From JAJFUG01 sp964473155 (GTDB lineage Bacteria; Gemmatimonadota; Glassbacteria; GWA2-58-10), in assembly GCA_964473155.1 (NCBI GenBank), contig CAYYNT010000013.1, forward strand, positions 9,787-73,786: a stretch of DNA of 64,000 bases, written 5' to 3'. Shown in pieces: positions 48,892 to 58,110 of this stretch; the stretch's first letter is position 1; every line of letters begins with the position of its first letter. The notes beneath the pieces were generated by a model. That model worked only from the letters and a program-made list of their open reading frames with translations. It was not told where the DNA came from and did not search any database. A program made the translations under genes and the position numbers.

Positions 48892-51800
48892 GCATCAACG
48901 GAAATGCTCTGCCTCCAGACCGGGACCAGCGCGACCTGATCGACAACGCCCTGGAGCGTTGCCTTCTGGTGGAGGCCGCCGCCGGGACGGGGAAGACCAC
49001 CAAGATGGTCGACCGTCTGCTCGGGTTGCTCTCCAATGGATGCTGCGAGGTGGAGAACATCGCCGCCGTGACTTTCACGCGCAAGGCCGCGGCAGAGCTG
49101 AGGGGACGGTTCGTGGCCGAGCTGGAACGCCGCGCGTCCTCCTGCAATGATCCCGCGTTGCGGCAGCGTCTGGCCCGGTCGCTGGAAAACCTCGACCGCG
49201 CTTTTATCGGCACCATCCATTCTTTCTGCGCCCGTCTGCTGCGGGAACGTCCGGTGGAGGCCGGGGTGCGTGTCGGATTCGAGGAAGCGGATGAGGAAAC
49301 GGACGCCGAGTTGCGCGCCGAGGCCTGGCAGCTCTATCTTTCCGGATTGTACGCGGAGGGAGATGATTCCCTGGACCGTCTGGACGAACTGGGGCTTGAA
49401 CCCGCGGCGCTGGAGAGGGCCTACCAGACTCTCTGCCGTTTCGGCGATCTGGATGATTCGTGCTGGCCCGCTCCGGAGACCCCTCTGCCGGACAGTGCGG
49501 CTCTGGTTGAGGTTTTGCGTGGGTATAGCGCTCATATGGCCTCCCTGGAGCTGCCCGACGATCCGGGCAACGACAAGCTTATCCCGGCGTACCGTCTTGT
49601 TCCGCGTCTGGTGCGTCTTCTCGATCTTGGACGTCCCGCCGGACTCGCCGAGGCGCTGGAGGTGTTCAAGCCGCTGAAACTTGTCCATTACGTCTGGCCG
49701 GGTAAGAAGGAACAGGCGCTGCGGGAGTGGGAGCGCTGGGAGGCTTTCCGTAATGAATTCGCCGCGCCGTGGCTCAGCCGCTGGCTGGCGCACCGCTACC
49801 CGGCGGCGCTGCGTTTCGCCCTGGCCGGAAGGAAGGTGTACCAGGAACTGCTGAACGAGCGCGGCCTGTTGAGCTACCAGGACCTCCTGTGCCGGGCCGC
49901 TGCGCTTTTACGGAGCAATGCCCGTGTGCGGCGCTATTTCCGCGCCAGGTTCAGCCATGTGCTGGTGGATGAGTTCCAGGACACCGATCCGCTGCAGGCG
50001 GAGGTGCTTCTTCTTCTTACAGCCGCCGATCCGGAGGAAACCGACTGGCGGAGGTGCGTGCCTGTTCCGGGCTCGCTTTTCGTGGTGGGCGATCCCAAGC
50101 AGTCGATCTACCGTTTCCGCCGGGCGGATATTGTCACCTACAACCAGGTGCGCGCGCGGATCGAGGCGGCGGGCGGGATGGTGGTCAGCCTTAGCGCGAA
50201 TTTCCGCACTGATCCGGATTTGATCGAATGGATCAACGGGTCTTTCCATAAAGCCTTTGAAGAGAGAACCGGACCTTGTTCTCCGGACTGGATGCCGCTT
50301 CAGCCAGGACGGTTCCCGGAGACTTGCGGGGAATTGTCCGGAGTGCGGGCGCTGCGGTTCGAGAAAGACGTGCGCCAGGTCACGCGGGTCGAAACTGTCC
50401 ATTTGGCCCGTTTTATCCGTCAGGCCCTGGACAGAGGTCTTACCCTGCCCCGCACGGCCCGTCAGCTCGAGCGCGGCGTCCCTCTGAAAGCAGGGCCGGG
50501 AGATTTCCTGATCATCACCAGGAACCGCAACCATCTGCGCGAGTTCGCCTCCGCTCTGGAGGGTCACGGCCTGCCCTGCGCGGTGACCGGCGGCGGGGCG
50601 CTCGATCAGGTCGAGGAACTGAAGCTGCTGCATCTGATACTTGCCGCTCTGCTCCGCCCGGATGACCCCGTGCGGCTGGTTGCTGCTCTGCGCAGCGCGG
50701 CGTTCGGTGTGAGCGACCGCGAGCTTTACGCTTTCGTCCGGGCGGGCGGGAAGTTCAATTATCGGGAGACGCTCCCGCAAAAACTGAGTCCGGAACTGAC
50801 AGAAGTCTTCAGGGGCGTGTTCGGCTGTCTCCGGGAGTGCGCGGAATGGCTGGGCCGCCTGACTCCAACGGCTGCGTTCCAACGGATCGCTGTCCGCCTG
50901 GGGCTTTTCGCCTCGGCCGCGGCGCGTCCCGGCGGCGATATCCATGCCGGCAGCCTGGCCCGCGCGCTTGAACTGGTCCGGGCCGCCTCGGCTGGGCAGA
51001 ACGGCCTGACCGCCCTGGTGGAGCGCTTGGGCGAGCTTGCCTCCGGCGCGCGGCAGGAGGAAAGCCTGAGCGCCTTAGGCAGCGGAGGCCCGGCGGTCCG
51101 CCTGATGAACCTTCATCAGGCCAAGGGCTTGGAGGCGCCGGTGGTTATCCTGGCCGATCCTTTCGGCGAGAACCAGTCCGCCCCGGAGGTTTACGTGGAC
51201 CGCGAGGGCGACAGTCCCCGCGGCTACCTGACTGTCTCCGAGAGCTTGGGGCAGTTCGGCTCCCGGCTTCTGGCCTGCCACGAGAGCTGGGAGATATTCG
51301 CCTCCCGCGAGAAGGAGCACCTGGAGGCCGAACGCCTGCGCCTTCTGTATGTAGCGGCCACCCGCGCCGGTTCCATGCTGGTTATCACCCAGCGCGCCAG
51401 CCGCAACAACCTGAATCCCTGGAGTTTTTTCGCCGATTCGCTTGAGGGTTGCGAAACCATTCCGCTGTACGGCCCGCCTGACATTGTGGAAAGCGCTCCG
51501 GAGCCGGTCCGGCTCGATCCAGATGCGGGCGGACGGGAGATAGAGGCCGCATGGAATAGGGCCGCTCTTCAAAGTTATTCTATTATAACGGCGCGGGAAA
51601 AAGCCGGAATGGCCCAGGAGGTCAAAACCGGAAGGGCAGACGGGGACGGAAGGGAATTCGGCTCGCTGGTGCACCTTCTGCTGCAAACGCATCTCGTAAA
51701 TCCGGAGGCCGGCCTTCGCGACCTGGCTCTCACGGCCCTGCGCGAACAGGACATGGACCCGGCCAGGCTCGAAAGCGCGCTTGAGACAGTCCGAGCCGTG

Positions 51801-52142
51801 GCCGGATCAGATATCTGGAGACGGGCGCGTTCGGCGCAAGTCCAGATGGCCGAGGTCCCGTTCGAGACATTGGACCCGGAGAGCACGCTTGAGCATCCGG
51901 TGATAATCCGCGGTCAGATTGACCTTGTTTTCAGGGAATCCGGCGGCTGGGTGATCGTTGACTACAAGACAGACAAGCCGGGGCCGGAGGGTTACGAAAC
52001 CCTCGAGCGGCAGTACGCCCCACAGGTTCGGCTTTACGCCGAACTCTGGGAGCGCATGACCGGCGAGACTGTGTCCGAGTGCGGGCTTTTCTTTACCAGT
52101 GGCGGGATATACAGTAAAATAGAGTTTATGTCACCCACATAA
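48888..52142 (+). CDS. addA: AddA-like UvrD-family helicase-nuclease
   Basis: A 1084-residue protein: Walker A EAAAGTGKTTKM (about residues 25-36), VTFTRKAAAELRGRF, VDEFQDTDPLQAEVL (about 362), QSIYRFRRADI and NLHQAKGLEAPVVIL are SF1A helicase motifs. The C-terminal nuclease domain carries IRGQIDLVF and VIVDYKTDKPG. It unwinds and cuts DNA ends for recombination. The start overlaps addB by 4 bases. moaC follows 28 bp later on the same strand. Confidence 0.9.
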   Translation: MSINGNALPPDRDQRDLIDNALERCLLVEAAAGTGKTTKMVDRLLGLLSNGCCEVENIAAVTFTRKAAAELRGRFVAELERRASSCNDPALRQRLARSLENLDRAFIGTIHSFCARLLRERPVEAGVRVGFEEADEETDAELRAEAWQLYLSGLYAEGDDSLDRLDELGLEPAALERAYQTLCRFGDLDDSCWPAPETPLPDSAALVEVLRGYSAHMASLELPDDPGNDKLIPAYRLVPRLVRLLDLGRPAGLAEALEVFKPLKLVHYVWPGKKEQALREWERWEAFRNEFAAPWLSRWLAHRYPAALRFALAGRKVYQELLNERGLLSYQDLLCRAAALLRSNARVRRYFRARFSHVLVDEFQDTDPLQAEVLLLLTAADPEETDWRRCVPVPGSLFVVGDPKQSIYRFRRADIVTYNQVRARIEAAGGMVVSLSANFRTDPDLIEWINGSFHKAFEERTGPCSPDWMPLQPGRFPETCGELSGVRALRFEKDVRQVTRVETVHLARFIRQALDRGLTLPRTARQLERGVPLKAGPGDFLIITRNRNHLREFASALEGHGLPCAVTGGGALDQVEELKLLHLILAALLRPDDPVRLVAALRSAAFGVSDRELYAFVRAGGKFNYRETLPQKLSPELTEVFRGVFGCLRECAEWLGRLTPTAAFQRIAVRLGLFASAAARPGGDIHAGSLARALELVRAASAGQNGLTALVERLGELASGARQEESLSALGSGGPAVRLMNLHQAKGLEAPVVILADPFGENQSAPEVYVDREGDSPRGYLTVSESLGQFGSRLLACHESWEIFASREKEHLEAERLRLLYVAATRAGSMLVITQRASRNNLNPWSFFADSLEGCETIPLYGPPDIVESAPEPVRLDPDAGGREIEAAWNRAALQSYSIITAREKAGMAQEVKTGRADGDGREFGSLVHLLLQTHLVNPEAGLRDLALTALREQDMDPARLESALETVRAVAGSDIWRRARSAQVQMAEVPFETLDPESTLEHPVIIRGQIDLVFRESGGWVIVDYKTDKPGPEGYETLERQYAPQVRLYAELWERMTGETVSECGLFFTSGGIYSKIEFMSPT

Positions 52143-52170
52143 GATAATTATGCGCACCGGGAGGTGAACC

Positions 52171-53079
52171 GTGCGGGATATCTCACGCAAGATCAGGACT
52201 CTCAGGATCGCCGTGGCCGAGGCGGTCCTGACCCTTCAGCCGGAAACAATCGCCATGGTGCACGAGGGACGCACCCCCAAGGGCGACCCTCTGGAGGTGG
52301 CCCGCGTGGCCGCGGTCCAGGCGGCCAAGAATACCTCCATGATAATCCCCTACTGCCATCCCCTGCCTGTCGATTTCGCCGGAGTCACCTACAGTTTCGG
52401 CACGGACTGGATCAAGGTCCGCTCCGAGGTCAAGGCCGTGCACAAGACCGGGGTCGAGATGGAGGCCCTGACCGCGGCCTCGGTGGCCGCGCTCACCCTG
52501 TACGACATGCTGAAGATGCTGGATTCCTCGATGGTGATAAAAGAGGTGCGGCTTATCTCCAAGACCGGCGGCAAGTCCGCCTGGGAGAGCGAACCGCCGG
52601 GAGGCGCTCGCGCCGGGGTGCTGGTGATATCGGATTCGGTGGCGGCGGGAAAGCGCAGCGACGGCTCCGGGCGGCTGATTGTCGAGCGGCTGGAGACCGG
52701 CGGGTTCGCGGCGCCGGAGTACGTGATTATTCCGGATGATCCTGAAAAAGTGTGTGCCGCCCTGATACGGTTCGCCGATGAGCTTAAACTGGACCTGGTG
52801 CTGACAACCGGCGGCACTGGCGCCGGGCCGCGGGATGTCACGCCCGAGGCGATGCAGAGCGTGATCGAGCGCGAGGCCCCGGGGATCGTGGAGGCGGCGC
52901 GGGCCTATGGCGGCGAGCGCTCGCCCATGGCCATGCTCTCGCGCGGGCGGGCCGGCATCCGCGGGCGCACCCTGATCGTGAACCTGCCCGGCTCTCCGGG
53001 CGGGGTGATGGAATCGCTGGACGCACTGTTCCCGGCGCTTTTCCATGCCCTGCGAATGCTGGCAGGCGAGGGCCACTGA
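52171..53079 (+). CDS. MoaC-MoaB fusion for molybdenum cofactor synthesis
   Basis: A 302-residue two-domain protein. Residues 1-~145 are MoaC (cyclic pyranopterin monophosphate synthase): IIPYCHPLPV with the catalytic His, KTGVEMEALT and YDMLKML. Residues ~148-300 are MoaB/Mog (molybdopterin adenylyltransferase type): GVLVISDSVAAGKRSDGSG and LTTGGTGAGPRDVTPEA. The fusion places two steps of the pathway in one chain; this joined arrangement occurs in several phyla. GTG start at 52171 behind GGGAGGTG. No other cofactor gene is in the window. Confidence 0.9.
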   Translation: MRDISRKIRTLRIAVAEAVLTLQPETIAMVHEGRTPKGDPLEVARVAAVQAAKNTSMIIPYCHPLPVDFAGVTYSFGTDWIKVRSEVKAVHKTGVEMEALTAASVAALTLYDMLKMLDSSMVIKEVRLISKTGGKSAWESEPPGGARAGVLVISDSVAAGKRSDGSGRLIVERLETGGFAAPEYVIIPDDPEKVCAALIRFADELKLDLVLTTGGTGAGPRDVTPEAMQSVIEREAPGIVEAARAYGGERSPMAMLSRGRAGIRGRTLIVNLPGSPGGVMESLDALFPALFHALRMLAGEGH

Positions 53080-53129
53080 ACGCTGGCGGATTGTTGACTG
53101 CCTGAAAATCCTTAACAACGAGGTGCAGA

Positions 53130-54089
53130 ATGCAGCGCCGTTATTTTCTCGGCCTGACCGGCGCGCCGCTCCTGGCCGCCGCACTCGGCGCGGACCTTTG
53201 CGCCGCCGGTCCTGAAAGACGCAAGCCCTGGAAGCTGGCCACCGGCTGCCCCATCGCCGACCCGTTCTGTATCCGTCGCGGCGGATCCTGGTACGTTGTG
53301 GGCACCCAGCATAAGCGCGGCGTCGCGGACCGCCGTTACCTGATGTTCCGCTCGGATGACCTGCATAAATGGGAAGAACTCGGCCCCGTGCTTGTCCGTC
53401 CCGAGTACGGGGGCAGCCGGGATGCCAACTACTGGGCCCCGGAGCTGATCGAGCTTGAGGGGAAGTTCTATTTCTATTACACCGCCGACTCCTCGGGCGA
53501 CCCGGAGAAGCGGTTCGTAAGGGTTGCGACAGCGGACAGTATCGAGGGGCCGTATGTGGACAGCGGCGAGACACTGGTGAAACAGCCTTCTATCGACGGG
53601 GACCCGTATTTCCTGACCCCGCAGGACGGCCGCCTGTTCTACACCGGCAACGAGGGCAACCCGCACGTGGGACAGCTCCTGGTGGACCGTTTTATTGACC
53701 CTCTGCACCTGGCGAACGAACCGCGCAAGGTGTTCCCCGATGAGACCCTGGGGTGGGAGGAGGGAGCATTCGTGATCCGCCGGGAGGGCGTGTTCTATCT
53801 TCTCTCCAGCATGGGCAACTGGCGCGATGGCTCCTACCACGTGCTGGTGTCCCGCTCAAACAGCATCGACGGCCCCTGGGAGCGGCTGCGCGGGCCGGAT
53901 GGTGCGCCGTACAGTCTGCTTCAGACCGTGGAGGGCCAGTGGGGTCCGGGACACAACTCCATGTTCCTCGGGCCGGATGGCGAATGGTGGATCTGCTACC
54001 ACGCCTGGGACAAGGAGAAAACTGGCCGCTATCCCTGGGTTGCGCCGGTGGCCTGGGACAGCCGCGGGTATCCGTCTGTGGAGCAGTGA
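53130..54089 (+). CDS. Glycoside hydrolase family 43-like secreted enzyme
   Basis: A 319-residue protein with an N-terminal export signal (RRYFLGLTGAPLLAAALG), possibly Tat-related though only one Arg pair precedes the hydrophobic core. The rest is a five-bladed beta-propeller: IADPFCIRRGGSWYVVGT holds the general base Asp, YWAPELIELEGKFYFYYTA and WEEGAFVIRREGVFYLL the acid/modulator positions. GH43 enzymes cleave arabinose- or xylose-containing polysaccharides. The exact substrate cannot be told. It lies beside a hypothetical protein and a UroD-fold protein. Confidence 0.82.
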   Translation: MQRRYFLGLTGAPLLAAALGADLCAAGPERRKPWKLATGCPIADPFCIRRGGSWYVVGTQHKRGVADRRYLMFRSDDLHKWEELGPVLVRPEYGGSRDANYWAPELIELEGKFYFYYTADSSGDPEKRFVRVATADSIEGPYVDSGETLVKQPSIDGDPYFLTPQDGRLFYTGNEGNPHVGQLLVDRFIDPLHLANEPRKVFPDETLGWEEGAFVIRREGVFYLLSSMGNWRDGSYHVLVSRSNSIDGPWERLRGPDGAPYSLLQTVEGQWGPGHNSMFLGPDGEWWICYHAWDKEKTGRYPWVAPVAWDSRGYPSVEQ

Positions 54090-54111
54090 ATCCTTTTCCT
54101 GAGGAAACAGC

Positions 54112-54555
54112 GTGGTTATCGATCCGTCAGTTATCACCGCGATAGCCGTAGTTACTTTTTCAGTCGCGATCCTGATTGTCTTGTTCATTCCTGTCCAGCC
54201 GCGCAAAGTCAGGGATACGAGCCTTCTTTACCAGGACCGGCATATCGAAATCTATCCCGACCGCTTTATCCTGAACGGCTACTATTTCGGGCCTTTCGGC
54301 CGGAAACACGTCCCACTCAGCCGTCTTGAGCGCCTGGATATCGTGGCCCTGACTCTCTGGACCGGAAAGTACCGCCTTCAGGGTACCGGCGATTTCCGCA
54401 CCTGGTTCCCGCAGGACCTGCGGCGTCCGAGGCGCAAGAGTGCTTTTGTCGCCAGTCTGCGCGGTAAGAGGATGAAAATCGGTTTCACGGTCGAGGATTT
54501 CGAGCGGGTGCGGCAGATATTTTCCGAGCGGGGTTGGCTTAAAGAGCAGACTTGA
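54112..54555 (+). CDS. Membrane protein of unknown function
   Basis: A 147-residue protein with one N-terminal membrane segment (about residues 5-25) and a basic cytoplasmic domain resembling a PH-like fold (FILNGYYFGPFGRKHVPLSRLERL). GTG start at 54112, 22 bp after the GH43-like gene. I do not recognise it. Confidence 0.6.
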   Translation: MVIDPSVITAIAVVTFSVAILIVLFIPVQPRKVRDTSLLYQDRHIEIYPDRFILNGYYFGPFGRKHVPLSRLERLDIVALTLWTGKYRLQGTGDFRTWFPQDLRRPRRKSAFVASLRGKRMKIGFTVEDFERVRQIFSERGWLKEQT

Positions 54556-54670
54556 TTCAAGAGTACCCCCGCCACGGAACCGGATTGTTAATTCCCCCTT
54601 GACAAGAGGGCAGACCGCTTCAGCGGGCGGGGATTGTACAACAAACCAGAATGGATAAACGAGTGACTAC

Positions 54671-55678
54671 ATGACCTCCCTCGAACGATACAATGCCATC
54701 CTGCGCGGTGAAACGGTGGATTTCCTGCCCCGCCTGCCTATTTTGATGCAATTCGCCGCCGAGTATATCGGCTCCAACTACGGTGCGTTCGCCAGTGACC
54801 ACCGCGTGCTGGTGGAGGCGAATTTCGCCTGCGCCCGCGATTTCGGGATGGACCAGCTCAGCGTGATTTCCGACCCCTACCGCGAGACCCACGGTTTCGG
54901 CGGGCAGGTGCAGTACGTGGCGGATGGCGTCCCGCGCTGCCCGCACCCGCCGCTGATGGATTCCAAAGACCTGGACAGCCTTCCGCACCCAGACCCGCTG
55001 GCCCCCGGAGGACGGATGCTCGACCGGGTGGAGGCGGTGCGCCTGTTCAAGGCCCGCGACCGCGGCGGGCATTCAATCCTCGGCTGGATCGAGGGCCCGG
55101 CCGCAGAGGCGGCCGACCTGCGTACGGTGATGAATTTCCTGATCGACCTGATGGACGATGAGCCGTTCTGCGAGTGCTTGATGGACCGCTGCGTGGAGGC
55201 CGGGATCGGGTTCGCCCGCGCGCAGGTGGAGGCCGGGGCGGACACGGTGGGGATCGGGGACGCTATCGCCAGCCAGGTCTCGCCGGACCAGTACGAACGC
55301 CTGATCCAGCCGCGTGAGAAACGCCTGGTGGAGGCCGTGCATTCTTTTGGCGCACGCGTGCGGCTGCATATCTGCGGCGACATCACCCGGCTTCTGCCCG
55401 GTATCTCGGAACTGGGCGTGGACATCCTGGACGTGGACCACATGGTGGACATGCGTCTGGCGCGGGATACCGTGGGCCGTAGCGTGGCCCTGTGCGGGAA
55501 TATCGACCCGGCCTCGGGCGTGGCCTCGGGGACGCCGGAAACCATCCGGGAGAAGGTCCTGCGCACGTACGAGACAGTGGGAAACCCTTTCATGGCGGGC
55601 GCAGGCTGCGAGATACCCTCCGGCACGCCGCCGCGGAACCTGCGTGCCCTCTGCGAACCTGTAGCTTACCGGGCATGA
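54671..55678 (+). CDS. UroD-fold methyltransferase, MtaA/CmuA-like
   Basis: A 335-residue protein starting MTSLERYNAILRGETVDFLPRLPI, as in uroporphyrinogen decarboxylase-like methyltransferases. The zinc motif of MtaA/CmuA enzymes, H-x-C ... C, is seen in LHICGD (about residues 234-239) and ALCGNIDP (about 275-282). Members transfer methyl groups between corrinoid proteins and thiols. True HemE lacks these Cys. No corrinoid protein is encoded nearby. Start ATG 54671. Confidence 0.8.
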   Translation: MTSLERYNAILRGETVDFLPRLPILMQFAAEYIGSNYGAFASDHRVLVEANFACARDFGMDQLSVISDPYRETHGFGGQVQYVADGVPRCPHPPLMDSKDLDSLPHPDPLAPGGRMLDRVEAVRLFKARDRGGHSILGWIEGPAAEAADLRTVMNFLIDLMDDEPFCECLMDRCVEAGIGFARAQVEAGADTVGIGDAIASQVSPDQYERLIQPREKRLVEAVHSFGARVRLHICGDITRLLPGISELGVDILDVDHMVDMRLARDTVGRSVALCGNIDPASGVASGTPETIREKVLRTYETVGNPFMAGAGCEIPSGTPPRNLRALCEPVAYRA

Positions 55679-55744
55679 AATGCCTTGCAGAGCAATTGAG
55701 CTTGATATGGCTGGTAAAACTCATTCCGGAACAGGGAGAGGCAA

Positions 55745-57136
55745 ATGACAGACAGCACCCCGGCACTCGAGTTCCGCGGTGGACGAGCAGCATCGACAGT
55801 CCCGCTGGCCGTGTTTCTTGCCGCCGCAGTCGGATTGGTGGTCTGCCAGGCCGCGGCAGTGGAGGGGATGCTGATCGCGGCGATGATAGGGATCGCCCTG
55901 GGCATGCCGTTTGCGCGGAAGCCCGGCCAGTATGCGGACATGGTTTTCAGCCTGATGGCGAACCGGGTGGTCGGGGTGGCGGTGGTCTGCTGGCTCTGGG
56001 CCGGGGCGTTCTCGGGCATCCTGGCGGACAGCGGCCTCGTGGAGGCGATTGTCTGGCTGGGCTGGAAAGCGAGCCTCACCGGCGCGGCGTTCACGCTGGC
56101 CGTATTCATCTCGGCCTGCCTGTTCGCGGTATCGGTGGGAACGGGCCTGGGCACGGTGCTTGGGTTCACCGCGGTGATGTACCCGGCCGGGATAGTCCTG
56201 GGCGCAAACCCGGCCGCACTGATGGGGGCGATACTTTCAGGAGCGGCGTTCGGCGACAACCTGGCCCCGGTCTCGGATACGACCATTGTCTCCGCAGCCA
56301 CGCAGGAAACCGATGTCGGCGGGGTGGTGCGTTCCCGCATGAAATACAGTCTGATTGCGGCGGGATTGTCCTGCCCGCTTTTCATGCTTTTCGGAGGGGG
56401 CGGCTCCACGCTTTCGCCATCCGAGGCCGATACTCTTCTGGCCGCCACGGCAAATCCGCGCGGCCTGCCGATGCTGATCCCCGGAGCGCTGGTGTTCCTT
56501 GTGGCGCTGAGCGGAAGAAGCTTCCTGGCCGCGCTGAATATCGGCCTGGCCTCGGCCATAATTATTGGGCCGCTTGCTGGAGTGTTCCCCCTGGAACGGG
56601 TGCTGCACCTGACCGGCGGCGGGACTGTAGGGGGCAGCGCCGTGCGTGGAGCGCTCTCCATGGTCCCGATCTCGGTGCTGACCATGCTGCTGGTCACGGC
56701 CAACGGCCTCCTGGAGGCGGGCGGCTTCCTGGACTGGATGCTCGACCGTCTTAACCGGGGCCTGGCCCGCACCGTGCGCGGAGCGGAGACAGCGATAGTG
56801 ATCCTCATTTCAATAGCCAATCTTTTTGTCCCGGTCAACACAATAGCCATGGTCACTGTGGGTCCGCTGGCAAACCGGATCAGAAAGCAGCACAATATTC
56901 ACCCCTACCGGAGCGCCAACCTTCTGGACACGATCTCCTGCTCTTTCCCGTTCCTGTTGCCCTATGCCGCGGTGATCGTGGCCGCCATCGCGATCCAGCG
57001 CGACCTGGCCGATCGGTACCCGTTTGTCTCGGTGCTGTCCTGGGACAGCATGGCGGTGTATATATTCTACAGCATCGTTCTCTTCCCACTGATGCTGATT
57101 GCCGTGGCGACCGGCTTCGGGCGGAAAAGAGGCTGA
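55745..57136 (+). CDS. NhaC-family Na+/H+ antiporter-like protein
   Basis: A 463-residue protein with about twelve membrane segments. FAVSVGTGLGTVLGFTAVMYP and SGAAFGDNLAPVSDTTIVSAA are typical of NhaC/MleN antiporters, the second being the conserved GDN-x-x-P-x-SDTT motif. It would exchange Na+ for protons (or an organic acid for a cation in MleN-like members). Start ATG at 55745 after GGGAGAGGCAA. It follows the UroD-like gene by 66 bp. Confidence 0.88.
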   Translation: MTDSTPALEFRGGRAASTVPLAVFLAAAVGLVVCQAAAVEGMLIAAMIGIALGMPFARKPGQYADMVFSLMANRVVGVAVVCWLWAGAFSGILADSGLVEAIVWLGWKASLTGAAFTLAVFISACLFAVSVGTGLGTVLGFTAVMYPAGIVLGANPAALMGAILSGAAFGDNLAPVSDTTIVSAATQETDVGGVVRSRMKYSLIAAGLSCPLFMLFGGGGSTLSPSEADTLLAATANPRGLPMLIPGALVFLVALSGRSFLAALNIGLASAIIIGPLAGVFPLERVLHLTGGGTVGGSAVRGALSMVPISVLTMLLVTANGLLEAGGFLDWMLDRLNRGLARTVRGAETAIVILISIANLFVPVNTIAMVTVGPLANRIRKQHNIHPYRSANLLDTISCSFPFLLPYAAVIVAAIAIQRDLADRYPFVSVLSWDSMAVYIFYSIVLFPLMLIAVATGFGRKRG

Positions 57137-57251
57137 AGCCTGCTAATTGGAATGTTTGATATGGAAATAAAAGCTGTTGCGAAATCGGTGAAAAAGCTGC
57201 ATTCTATGTTAGCGTTGATCTGATGGCTGGTTAATAAAAGCGAGCAGGGCA

Positions 57252-57572
57252 ATGATTACCCCGGAAAAAATTCGGCATATTACGGACACTATTATCCGAA
57301 CCTACCAACCGGACAAAGTCATTGTTTTCGGCTCGTGCGCCAGAGGGGAGCAGAGGGAAAAAAGCGACTTGGACATTCTGGTGATTTCGGATCGGGAAAA
57401 GGAACTGCCGAGGCACAGGCGGGGCTTGGAGACGAGACTGGCGTTGCCCGAACCGGACGTGCCCACGGACATTCTCTTTTATACACACGAAGAAGTGAAA
57501 AAATGGAAAGACGTGCGTCTTTCATTTGTTTCGACTGTCATGCGGGAAGGCAAGGTTGTGTATGAGCAATGA
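57252..57572 (+). CDS. MNT-type nucleotidyltransferase antitoxin
   Basis: A 106-residue minimal nucleotidyltransferase with FGSCARGEQREKSDLDIL: the GSx10DxD motif for metal and nucleotide binding is intact. In MntA-HepT systems this protein neutralises the HEPN toxin by adding AMP to it. It overlaps the HEPN gene by 11 bases, the normal order for these pairs. Start ATG 57252. Confidence 0.88.
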   Translation: MITPEKIRHITDTIIRTYQPDKVIVFGSCARGEQREKSDLDILVISDREKELPRHRRGLETRLALPEPDVPTDILFYTHEEVKKWKDVRLSFVSTVMREGKVVYEQ

Positions 57573-57951
57573 CGACCTGGTGGAAGGATGGTTTGCCAAG
57601 GCCGCCAGCGACCTTCGCAGTGCGGAGATACTTCTTTCCGCCGATGCGGATATTCCGGCCGATGCGGTCTGTTTCCATTGCCAGCAGGCAGTCGAGAAGT
57701 ATCTGAAAGGATTTCTGGTCAGCCGGGATATGGAATACCCCTTGAGCCACAATCTTAAAGCTCTCGTGGAACAGGCCGTGCTGCTGGATGAAACGTTTAA
57801 TGAGCTACTGGAACAGGCAGAAACCCTTTAACCTTATGCAGTCACAATCCGGTATCCGGATGATTTTAATATGCCTTCCCTGGAAGAGGCAAAAAGCGCT
57901 TTTTTAATTGCTTCAAAGGTAAAACAGTTTGTTTTGGAGAGAATGTTTTAG
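57562..57951 (+). pseudogene. HEPN toxin gene interrupted by an in-frame TAA
   Basis: The ATG at 57562 overlaps the MNT gene. The first 89 codons encode a HEPN domain (FAKAASDLRSAEILLS, FHCQQAVEKYLKGFLVSR and the R-x7-H of RDMEYPLSH). Codon 90 is TAA (57829-57831), but the same frame continues with PYAVTIRYPDDF and closes at TAG 57949-57951, giving a typical HEPN C-terminus (SLEEAKSAFLIASKVKQFVLERMF split over the last 24 residues). So a single nonsense change interrupts an otherwise intact 129-codon gene. The cause could be a disabling mutation, readthrough or a base error. I list it as a broken gene. Confidence 0.8.
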
Positions 57952-58043
57952 TACGGTTAAACAGCCGGTCTTTTTGCAGTTTTTACACCAGACTTAATTC
58001 TCCACTCGATGTATTTTTATAGCAGGATGATTTATTTAAAACG

Positions 58044-58075
58044 ATGGGCTGCCCTTTGAAAGGACAGCCCATTTT
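58044..58075. terminator. Hairpin terminator between converging genes
   Basis: ATGGGCTGCCCTTT and AAAGGACAGCCCAT (58044-58072) pair with one mismatch, followed by TTTTT on the plus strand. It lies between the HEPN gene (plus) and the DoxX fusion (minus), so it can serve both. The arms resemble the GGGCTGTCC ends of the element at 10242. Confidence 0.7.
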
Positions 58076-58110
58076 TGCTGCTGATAAAAACCCAGCATAC
58101 CTCGTCGCTC

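Noticed and set aside
57562..57951. Frameshift in the HEPN gene
   Set aside because: The downstream HEPN-like residues are in the same frame as the upstream part; the change is an in-frame TAA, not an indel.
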